Shown here: positions 57,532 through 64,000 of the stretch, piece after piece
Numbering within the stretch: the stretch's first letter is position 1
How the letters are laid out: each line of letters begins with the position of its first letter
Assembly: GCF_002257645.1 (NCBI RefSeq)
Contig: NZ_NQMO01000010.1
Span: 1-64,000, forward strand
Direction: 5' to 3'
Length of the DNA: 64,000 nucleotides
Source: Paenibacillus sp. XY044
GTDB lineage: Bacteria; Bacillota; Bacilli; Paenibacillales; Paenibacillaceae
Notes under the pieces: model-generated
Database searches by the model: none
The model's input: the letters and a program-made list of their open reading frames with translations, nothing else
Told to the model about the DNA's origin: nothing
Made by a program: the position numbers and the translations under genes

Positions 57532-58872
57532 TTGATTGGTCAATGGAAGTGGTTCCGGTTGGCGCCTCCTCAAGTCTTTTCCCTAGGATTTGCCGCCATT
57601 ATTCTGATCGGAGCCATACTGCTCACCTTGCCGATTTCGAACACGACGGGAAAGCCGCTGAATTTTATGGATGCCTTGTTTACGGCAACCTCGGCGACCT
57701 GCGTGACCGGTTTGGTTGTCAAAGATACGGGGCTGTACTTCAGCACGTTCGGCCAAGTCGTCATCATGCTGCTGATTCAGGTCGGCGGACTCGGTTTTAT
57801 GACGATGGCCACCCTGGTCGCCTTGGTGTTCAAGCGTCGGATTTCGCTCCGGGACCGGCTCCTGCTGCAGGAAGCGATGAATCAAAACACGATGGAAGGC
57901 ATCGTTCGCCTGATTCGGAAAGTGATATTTTATTCGCTGGCGATCGAAGGCTGCGGAGCTCTGCTGCTGGCGATCCGCTGGTCGGTCGATATGCCCCTTG
58001 GGAAAGCGATCTTTTTTGGAATTTTTCATGGCGTGTCCATGTTCAACAATGCGGGGTTTGACCTGTTCGGCCATTTTAACAGCTTGACGGGATTTGTATA
58101 CGATCCGCTCGTCAACTTTGTCGTGATGTTTCTGATCGTATCCGGCGGCATCGGCTTTATTGTCATGTCCGACCTGGTGGATTACCGGGTAAACCGGAAG
58201 CTGTCACTCCATACCAAAGTGGTGCTGTCCATGACTGGTGCCCTGATCGTGGTCGGAGCGGTCGTCATCTTTATTTTCGAATTTACGAATCCCAAGACGC
58301 TCGGCTCGCTGAATTGGGGCGGTAAAATTCTAGCCTCGCTGTTCCAGTCGGTTACGCCGCGGACGGCCGGGGCGAATACGCTGGACCTCGCAGGCATGCG
58401 CCAGGCATCTCAATTTTTTACGATCATTCTGATGTTTATCGGCGCGTCGCCGGGCTCTACCGGAGGCGGAATCAAGACTACAACGTTCACCATCCTCGTC
58501 GGTGCGGTGATTGCGATGATCCGCGGCCGCGACGATATCGTCCTGTTCCGTTACCGTCTGGCGCAGGAGCGGATTTTCAAGGCGTTGACTATTACCTTCC
58601 TGGCCTTGTTCCTGGTCGTCGGCGTGTCCATGGTTCTGTCCACGACGGAAGACAGCAGTTTCTTGATGATCCTGTACGAGACGACGTCGGCTTTCGGGAC
58701 GGTTGGATTGACGCTCGGGTTGACGCCGCATCTGTCCCTGGTGGGAAAAATCTTGATCTGCCTGACGATGTTTGCCGGCCGTCTTGGTCCGCTGACCTTC
58801 GCTTACGCGCTGGGCCCGAAGAAGGGCAAGGAACTGTACCGGCATCCTGAAGGCAAAATCATTATCGGGTAA
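57532..58872 (+). CDS. ktrB: Ktr potassium transporter, membrane subunit
   Basis: A 446-residue SKT-superfamily channel-like transporter with four M1-P-M2 repeats. The selectivity-filter loops are TSATCVTGL, NNAGFD, SVTPRTAGANT and ETTSAFGTVGL, and the gating loop after the third repeat is IGASPGSTGGGIKTTT. With KtrA it imports K+ (with Na+) through the cytoplasmic membrane. TTG 57532 is 6 nt after AAAGAGGTG and gives the length usual for KtrB; upstream in-frame codons lie in the riboswitch terminator. Confidence 0.94.
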   Translation: MIGQWKWFRLAPPQVFSLGFAAIILIGAILLTLPISNTTGKPLNFMDALFTATSATCVTGLVVKDTGLYFSTFGQVVIMLLIQVGGLGFMTMATLVALVFKRRISLRDRLLLQEAMNQNTMEGIVRLIRKVIFYSLAIEGCGALLLAIRWSVDMPLGKAIFFGIFHGVSMFNNAGFDLFGHFNSLTGFVYDPLVNFVVMFLIVSGGIGFIVMSDLVDYRVNRKLSLHTKVVLSMTGALIVVGAVVIFIFEFTNPKTLGSLNWGGKILASLFQSVTPRTAGANTLDLAGMRQASQFFTIILMFIGASPGSTGGGIKTTTFTILVGAVIAMIRGRDDIVLFRYRLAQERIFKALTITFLALFLVVGVSMVLSTTEDSSFLMILYETTSAFGTVGLTLGLTPHLSLVGKILICLTMFAGRLGPLTFAYALGPKKGKELYRHPEGKIIIG

Positions 58873-58959
58873 CCGGCCTTGGATGATTCAAATTTTCCAT
58901 TTTGTCAAAGTAATCATATATACAATCTACATTAAGGGATAAGGAGCATCTGGAGAGAA

Positions 58960-59631
58960 ATGAAAAGACAGCAGTTTGTCGTCATCGGTTTGGGGAGATT
59001 CGGCTCAAGCCTGGCTATGGAGCTTATGGATTTGGGTTATGAGGTGCTTGGGGTGGACATTAATGAAGAAGTGGTCAATGACATGAGCGAGCATTTGACC
59101 CACGCCGTGATGGCGGATGCAACCGAAGAGGAGGTTCTCAAATCGCTGGGAATCCGCAACTTTGACTGCGGGGTCGTGGCGATCGGGGACGATATCCAAA
59201 TGAGCATCTTGGCCGCGATTCTGCTGAAGGAGCTTGGCGTACAGACCGTGGTGGCCAAGGCGATTTCTATGCTGCACGGCAAAGCCTTGTCCAAGCTGGG
59301 TGTGGACCGGGTGATCTTTCCGGAGCGGGATATGGGCATCCGGGTGGCGCATCAGCTCGTGACTCCCAACTTGCTGGATTACATCGAGCTGTCCAAAGAT
59401 TACAGCATCGTGGAGATGACCGTACCGCAATGCCTGAACGGCAAAACGCTCAGCGAAGTCAATACGAGAGCCCGGTACGGATGCAGCATTGTCGCGCTGC
59501 ACCGCCCCCAGGGAATCATCGTTGCGCCGACAGCAATGGATCAGCTGCATGCGGGTGACATCATGGTCATCATTGGCTCAAACAGCAATATCGACCGCTT
59601 TGAAAGCGAAGCGGTGAACGTCAAATCGTAA
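58960..59631 (+). CDS. ktrA: Ktr potassium transporter, regulatory subunit
   Basis: The 223-residue protein has an RCK-N Rossmann domain (VIGLGRFGSSLAMELM, with NAD/ATP-site DINEE) and an RCK-C domain (about 140-220). KtrA octamer rings bind ATP/ADP and, in the RCK-C part, c-di-AMP, to gate KtrB. It lies 87 bp after ktrB and 19 bp before the antiporter gene. Ribosome site AAGGAGCATCTGGAGAG before the ATG. Confidence 0.94.
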   Translation: MKRQQFVVIGLGRFGSSLAMELMDLGYEVLGVDINEEVVNDMSEHLTHAVMADATEEEVLKSLGIRNFDCGVVAIGDDIQMSILAAILLKELGVQTVVAKAISMLHGKALSKLGVDRVIFPERDMGIRVAHQLVTPNLLDYIELSKDYSIVEMTVPQCLNGKTLSEVNTRARYGCSIVALHRPQGIIVAPTAMDQLHAGDIMVIIGSNSNIDRFESEAVNVKS

Positions 59632-59650
59632 ATTTGGAAGTGAGGCATCA

Positions 59651-60913
59651 ATGGAATCCCCGACAACCGACATCATCCATCACATCTTAATACTGCTGCT
59701 GTTTATCATTGCTGTCGGCATGCTGTCCGGAAGACTGGCGTCATGGCTCAGGCTTCCGGACGTTGCTGTTTTTATCGTGGCCGGCATGCTGCTGGGGCAG
59801 GGGCTGCATCTGATCAACGAGGCGAGCAGCTCGCTCATCAACCAGCTGATCCTTTCCGTCGGCTCGGCGCTCATCCTGTTTGACGGCGGCCGGAACCTGA
59901 AGCTGAGCGGGCTGCGGAAAGTGTGGATTACGCTCTCCATGCTGAGCGTTCCCGGCGTCATCGTCACGACCTTGATCGTCGGAACGGCCGTGCACTTCCT
60001 GTTCGGCCTGGACTGGCTCTTTGCCTTCCTGGCCGCCGCCGTCATTGCCTCAACCGACCCTGCTTCGATCATTCCTGTGTTCAAGCAGGTGAAGATCAAG
60101 GAAAGGGTCCGGGAGACGGTTGAGAGCGAGTCGGCCTTCAACGACGCCACCGGTTCGATTCTGACCTTTGCGCTGCTGGCCGCGGTGACCAGCGGCGGCT
60201 CCTTACATATCGGGACGATGGCCTGGGGTTTTGTGAAAACCGCCCTCGGCGGGATTCTCGTCGGCGCCGTCGTATCGGTGGTGCTGACGTATCTCGTTGC
60301 CCATTTCAGGCTGGGCGTCTTGAAGGATTACACGACGATCACGATGATCGTCGTCGCACTTTCTTCTTATTTAATAGGAGACCTGATTCACGTTAGCGGG
60401 TTTATGGCCACCTTTGTGGCCGGGCTTATCTGGGGAAACGCGGATACGTTCGGGCTGTCCATGGACGACAAGCTGGAGGAGACCGCATCGTTTGCGGACA
60501 ATACAAGCGTCATGATGCGGATGCTGATTTTCATCCTGCTCGGCAGCCAGGTCAACTTCCGGGTGCTTGGCGATTACTTCTGGCCAAGCCTGGCGGCGGT
60601 CCTGGTGCTGATGGTCATCGCCCGTCCCATCACGATTCTGCTCTGCGCCCTGCCTGACCGCAAGGTCAAGTGGTCCTGGCGCGAGCTGCTGTTCATGATG
60701 TGGGTTCGGGAGACCGGCGTTATTCCGGCCGCTCTCTCGGGCTTGATCGCCGGCATGGGAGTGGCTCACGCCGATGTCATCTCGGCCGTGACGTTTATGG
60801 CGATCATGCTGACGATTCTGCTGCAGGCCAGCACGACGGGGCTCGTCGCCCGCAAGCTGGGCCTTGAAGTCAAACCGGAGCCTGCAACATCCGAGCCGCC
60901 TGGGCAGAAATAG
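59651..60913 (+). CDS. CPA1-type monovalent cation/proton antiporter
   Basis: The 420-residue protein has about 12 membrane helices. The essential helix has AAAVIASTDPASIIPVF, the following one ESESAFNDATGSILTF, and the C-terminal part WVRETGVIPAALSGL. It swaps K+/Na+ for H+ and lacks a TrkA-C tail, unlike the antiporter at 6297-7847. The 19-bp gap from ktrA suggests it is translated from the same mRNA, so an exporter and an importer share a c-di-AMP-responsive leader. Confidence 0.85.
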   Translation: MESPTTDIIHHILILLLFIIAVGMLSGRLASWLRLPDVAVFIVAGMLLGQGLHLINEASSSLINQLILSVGSALILFDGGRNLKLSGLRKVWITLSMLSVPGVIVTTLIVGTAVHFLFGLDWLFAFLAAAVIASTDPASIIPVFKQVKIKERVRETVESESAFNDATGSILTFALLAAVTSGGSLHIGTMAWGFVKTALGGILVGAVVSVVLTYLVAHFRLGVLKDYTTITMIVVALSSYLIGDLIHVSGFMATFVAGLIWGNADTFGLSMDDKLEETASFADNTSVMMRMLIFILLGSQVNFRVLGDYFWPSLAAVLVLMVIARPITILLCALPDRKVKWSWRELLFMMWVRETGVIPAALSGLIAGMGVAHADVISAVTFMAIMLTILLQASTTGLVARKLGLEVKPEPATSEPPGQK

Positions 60914-60927
60914 CCAGGAGTATAATA

Positions 60928-60966
60928 CGAGCCGTCAGGAACGGGTCTCCCGTCTTGACGGCTCGT
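60928..60966. terminator. Bidirectional hairpin between antiporter and LysR genes
   Basis: ACGAGCCGTCA and TGACGGCTCGT pair perfectly around a loop that forms ACGGG/CCCGT. A strong stem but with a poor T-run on both sides. Confidence 0.6.
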
Positions 60967-60983
60967 CATTTGCCGGTAACCCG

Positions 60984-61886
60984 TCATTCATCCCGGGTGC
61001 AGCCGAATATCTTTTTCGTTTCTTCGATCCAGCGGCGTGCTCCGGCGCTCAGTCCTCCGTTTTCGGAATAGATGAGCGAGGTTGTGCGCCGCGTCTCCTG
61101 CAGATCGGGGATATGAAGAATGGCCAGGTCGTTGTCATCCAGCAGTTGGCTGCGCAAATACGACTTGGGCAGCAGCGCCGCCGCCTTGCAGGCAGGCAGG
61201 AGCCGGACAATCGCTTCAAACGAATCCATCTCCATCCGGATGTCCGGCACGACCTCAGCCCGGTGGAACAGCTCGTCGGTCAATTTCCGGTACCAGGTTC
61301 CGGTCGAGAAAATAATCATCGGCAGGCCGTGAAGCATGTCCATATTGACATTTTCCTGGCCGCACAGCCTGTGATTGCGGGGAAGCACGAGCTCCAGGTG
61401 GTCGTCGAACAGCGGCGTGCAGCGCAGACCGGGCTCTTCAATGGAAGAGGCGACGATGCCTGCGTCAAGCTTTTTGTCCCGGACGGCCGAGACGATTTCG
61501 TGTGTCTTCCCGGTAACCAGCTTCAGCTCTGCGGAGGGGTGCTTCTCCATAAACGCATTCACCAAAGGCGGCAGCGTCGTCTGAAGCGTGGTCAGGCTGG
61601 CTCCGAGCGTCACCGAAATTTGGTCGTCGCCCTTGTATTTAGCGATCATCTGCATGAATTTCCGCTGCTGCTGCCGTTGCTCCAGGGCAAAGGTATAGGC
61701 CGACTGGCCGAAGGCCGTCAGCTCAAGACGCTTGCCGCGGCGGTAGAACAGCTGCACGCCGAGCTCATCCTCCAGCTTGGTGATTTTGCGCGAGAGGGCG
61801 GGCTGGGACAGGTTCAGCAGCTTCGAGGCCTGGTTCAGGCTCGACTGTTCCACTACTGTGGCGAATACATCCAAATCTTCAAACAT
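60984..61886 (-). CDS. LysR-family transcriptional regulator
   Basis: A 300-residue regulator with N-terminal HTH (SSLNQASKLLNLSQPALSRKITKLEDELG, split) and a LysR substrate-binding domain (VTLGASLTTLQTTLPPLVNAF onward). The inducer is unknown. It is divergent from sdhC, so it may regulate the succinate dehydrogenase operon or itself. ATG 61886 is 9 nt after GGAG; upstream in-frame ATGs lack a site. Confidence 0.9.
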   Translation of the reverse strand: MFEDLDVFATVVEQSSLNQASKLLNLSQPALSRKITKLEDELGVQLFYRRGKRLELTAFGQSAYTFALEQRQQQRKFMQMIAKYKGDDQISVTLGASLTTLQTTLPPLVNAFMEKHPSAELKLVTGKTHEIVSAVRDKKLDAGIVASSIEEPGLRCTPLFDDHLELVLPRNHRLCGQENVNMDMLHGLPMIIFSTGTWYRKLTDELFHRAEVVPDIRMEMDSFEAIVRLLPACKAAALLPKSYLRSQLLDDNDLAILHIPDLQETRRTTSLIYSENGGLSAGARRWIEETKKIFGCTRDE

Positions 61887-61943
61887 GTTATTCATCTCCA
61901 AGGAACTTTTGGACTGCGGCTGCTTGGGGTAAGATGGTTATAG

Positions 61944-62005
61944 ACGCGGTCTGTCTTCTATGAATTACATCGACAATTGATTTTGTTATGCATTTACATT
62001 ATAAC
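61944..62005 (+). promoter_or_regulatory. Candidate sdhCAB promoter and repeat fragment
   Basis: TTGATT (61977-61982), 17 bp, TATAAC (62000-62005). Just upstream GACGCGGTCTGTCTTCTATGAA (61944-61965, split) resembles the middle of the structured repeat. The resulting leader before sdhC is about 145 nt. Confidence 0.5.
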
Positions 62006-62158
62006 GTTTAATAATTATATTGCAATTCCATTATAAGAAAAAAAAGAGTAACATGAAAAGTGCCACAAGTTGTTCACAGGTTATAAAAAGGGTGGCAAAT
62101 GATGTCGAATAATGAATAATGAAAACGTTGTACTATGGAGAAAGGGGTACGTCAATTT

Positions 62159-62827
62159 ATGAAAGGTTATTATGCCAGAAAGCTTCATTCGCTTCTTGGG
62201 GTCATTCCGCTCGCCTTGTTTTTCATCGAGCATGCCCTGACGAATTTTGGCGCATTTGAAGGAGGTCCTGAGCGGTTTAACGCCGGCGTCAAATTGCTGA
62301 ATGACCTTCCGCTCATTTTCGTCCTGGAGTGGGTGCTGATTTATCTTCCGCTGATCTACCACGGCATATATGGGCTGTATATCGCGTATCAGGCGAAACC
62401 GAACAACGGACGCTTTAATTATGACCGCAACTGGCGCTATTTGCTTCAGCGGATCACCGGTGTCATTACGTTCGTCTACATCATTTGGCACGTATTTGAA
62501 ACCCGGTTCCAGATCACTCTGGGCAATGTGACTCACGAGGGGCTCGGCTCCCTTATGCATGACATCGTGACACAGCCGGTATTCTTCATCCTCTATCTGA
62601 TCGGCGTCGTATCCGCGTCCTTCCACTTTGCGAACGGGCTTTGGTCGTTCCTGGTCGCATGGGGCATCACGGTCGGACCGCGTGCACAGCGGGTATCTTC
62701 CTATGTGTGCATGACGCTGTTCGTCGTAGTAGCGCTGCTGTTTATCTTGTCGCTGGTCGCATTCCGCAGAGCGGAATTCCAGGAAGCATCGGTATGGATC
62801 GATACCGTTAAGTCAGTTTTAAGTTAA
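62159..62827 (+). CDS. sdhC: Succinate dehydrogenase cytochrome b558 subunit
   Basis: The 222-residue protein has five membrane helices and the histidines that ligate two b haems: YARKLHSLLG, FIEHALTNFG, YIIWHVFETRF and ASFHFANGLWSF. It matches the single-polypeptide anchor of Bacillota succinate:menaquinone reductase. It carries electrons from SdhB to menaquinone. ATG 62159 is 11 nt after AAAGGGG; sdhA follows 15 bp later. Confidence 0.95.
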   Translation: MKGYYARKLHSLLGVIPLALFFIEHALTNFGAFEGGPERFNAGVKLLNDLPLIFVLEWVLIYLPLIYHGIYGLYIAYQAKPNNGRFNYDRNWRYLLQRITGVITFVYIIWHVFETRFQITLGNVTHEGLGSLMHDIVTQPVFFILYLIGVVSASFHFANGLWSFLVAWGITVGPRAQRVSSYVCMTLFVVVALLFILSLVAFRRAEFQEASVWIDTVKSVLS

Positions 62828-62842
62828 GGAGAGTGAGCAGGC

Positions 62843-64000
62843 ATGGCAACATCTAATATTATTATCGTGGGCGGCGGTCTGGCAGGTCTGATGGCCACCA
62901 TTAAGGCAGCGGAAGCAGGCGTCCATGTTCACTTGTTTTCTTTGGTTCCGGTAAAAAGATCGCACTCCGTGTGCGCGCAGGGCGGCATCAACGGTGCCGT
63001 CAATACGAAGGGCGAGGGCGACTCGCCATGGGTTCACTTTGACGATACCGTGTACGGCGGGGACTTCCTCGCCAACCAGCCGCCGGTTAAGGCGATGTGC
63101 GAGGCGGCGCCGGGTATCATCCACCTGATGGACCGGATGGGCGTTATGTTTAACCGTACGCCGGAAGGTCTCCTCGATTTCCGCCGTTTCGGGGGAACGA
63201 AGCATCACCGTACGGCGTTCGCCGGCGCAACGACCGGGCAGCAGCTGCTGTACGCTCTTGACGAGCAAGTACGGCGCCACGAGACCGAAGGCCTCGTAAC
63301 GAAGCATGAGAATTGGGAGTTCCTGCAGGCGGTCATCGACGACGAAGGCATCTGCCGCGGCATCTGCGCGCAGGACTTGCGCACCATGGAAATTCATACG
63401 TTCCAGGCTGACGCGGTCATTCTTGCCAGCGGTGGTCCAGGGATCATTTTCGGCAAAACGACCAACTCGGTCATTAATACAGGCACCGCAGCCAGCGCCG
63501 TGTATCAGCAGGGCGTCAACTACGCGAACGGTGAATTCATCCAGATTCACCCGACGGCGATTCCGGGTGACGACAAGCTGCGCCTGATGTCCGAATCGGC
63601 CCGCGGTGAAGGCGGACGGATCTGGACGTATAAAGACGGCAAGCCATGGTACTTCCTGGAAGAGAAATACCCGGCCTACGGCAACTTGGTGCCGCGCGAC
63701 ATTGCGACACGCGAAATCTTCGACGTGTGCGTCAATCAGGGGCTCGGCGTCAACGGAGAGAACATGGTTTACCTCGACCTGTCCCATAAAGATCCGAAGG
63801 AGCTGGACGTCAAGCTTGGCGGCATTATCGAAATCTATGAAAAATTCGTAGGCGACGATCCGCGCAAACTTCCGATGAAGATCTTCCCGGCGGTTCACTA
63901 TTCCATGGGCGGCATGTGGGTCGATTACAACCAAATGACCAACATTCCCGGCCTGTTCGCAGCCGGCGAATGCGATTACCAATACCACGGGGCCAACCGT
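62843..64000 (+). CDS. sdhA: Succinate dehydrogenase flavoprotein subunit (3' end outside window)
   Basis: The frame is open for 386 codons to the window edge. FAD motif IIIVGGGLAGLMA; covalent-FAD histidine in KRSHSVCAQGGING; substrate-binding region GEFIQIHPTAIPG; and the catalytic arginine in SESARGEGGRIW. It oxidises succinate to fumarate at the cytosolic face. Ribosome site AAGGAGAGTGAG lies 8 nt before the ATG. The remaining roughly third of the protein, and probably sdhB, lie beyond 64000. Confidence 0.96.
   Translation, partial: MATSNIIIVGGGLAGLMATIKAAEAGVHVHLFSLVPVKRSHSVCAQGGINGAVNTKGEGDSPWVHFDDTVYGGDFLANQPPVKAMCEAAPGIIHLMDRMGVMFNRTPEGLLDFRRFGGTKHHRTAFAGATTGQQLLYALDEQVRRHETEGLVTKHENWEFLQAVIDDEGICRGICAQDLRTMEIHTFQADAVILASGGPGIIFGKTTNSVINTGTAASAVYQQGVNYANGEFIQIHPTAIPGDDKLRLMSESARGEGGRIWTYKDGKPWYFLEEKYPAYGNLVPRDIATREIFDVCVNQGLGVNGENMVYLDLSHKDPKELDVKLGGIIEIYEKFVGDDPRKLPMKIFPAVHYSMGGMWVDYNQMTNIPGLFAAGECDYQYHGANR

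Noticed and set aside
62120..62133. Catabolite-responsive element before sdhC (TGAAAACGTTGTAC)
   Set aside because: The first ten positions match the cre consensus but three of the last four do not, so it is not called.
1..64000. CRISPR arrays, tRNA/rRNA genes, prophage or conjugative modules
   Set aside because: No regularly spaced short repeats, no tRNA-like cloverleaf with CCA or flanking T-arm, and no phage structural or transfer genes were seen. The only tandem repeat is the two-unit element at 40672-40900.

Overview
This window looks like chromosome from a Paenibacillus-like endospore-forming Bacillota. Support comes from a sporulation-checkpoint sda gene, the dnaB-dnaI primosome loader pair, a HemQ-type haem pathway, Bacillus-type neighbours (yuzB, yutJ, nfu, erpA/yutM, yumB, yumC, yuiB), moderately high GC with long antisense shadow frames, strong Shine-Dalgarno sites, and frequent TTG/GTG starts. 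An aminofutalosine synthase (MqnE) indicates menaquinone made by the futalosine route. The species is not identified from sequence alone.

Layout. 1-357: end of an IS3-family element, cut by the window edge. 0.4-16 kb: accessory metabolism and regulation, comprising a GNAT acetyltransferase, a PRISE-type reductase with an HxlR regulator, an FCD-type GntR regulator overlapping ilvD, a CPA1 antiporter, a TSUP/DUF1634 exporter pair divergent from an Lrp regulator, EcsC, an Fsr-like MFS pump, AIM24, a 52-residue gene, an orphan 232-residue protein and a WYL regulator. 16.5-24 kb: two tandem class B penicillin-binding proteins, then a HAD phosphatase, DUF456 and a MurJ/YtgP-type flippase. 24-32.9 kb: DUF2515, a thioredoxin-like protein, haem A synthase, a UbiD-family decarboxylase, a HEPN protein, and a SAM-I riboswitch ahead of metNIQ. 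33-37.4 kb: an SDR, and an OmpR-type two-component system followed by a permease that carries a large outer domain but has no ATPase gene nearby. 37.5-47.8 kb: Fe-S assembly and respiratory redox cluster (nfu, yuzB, yutJ, mqnE, erpA, yumC, yumB, hemQ, yuiB) plus sda with a DnaA-box cluster. 47.9-57 kb: secreted hydrolase, dnaB-dnaI, trxA, uvrC and a CPBP membrane protease. 57-61 kb: c-di-AMP riboswitch, ktrB, ktrA and a second CPA1 antiporter. 61-64 kb: a LysR regulator divergent from sdhC-sdhA, with sdhA running off the end.

How the genes fit together. Several loci feed one respiratory chain: MqnE and perhaps the UbiD protein make menaquinone, YutJ and YumB are NADH dehydrogenase-like donors to it, Sdh is a second donor, and CtaA and HemQ supply haem. 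Nfu and ErpA serve Fe-S enzymes such as IlvD, MqnE and Sdh. KtrBA and the adjacent antiporter form a potassium unit under c-di-AMP control.

The least explained features are a dispersed structured intergenic repeat (four good copies, one of them a tandem pair of 114-bp units, plus fragments), the ATPase-less permease with an extracytoplasmic sandwich domain, the orphan protein at 14358-15056, and the 52-residue gene at 13809-13967. No tRNA, rRNA, CRISPR array or prophage was seen.
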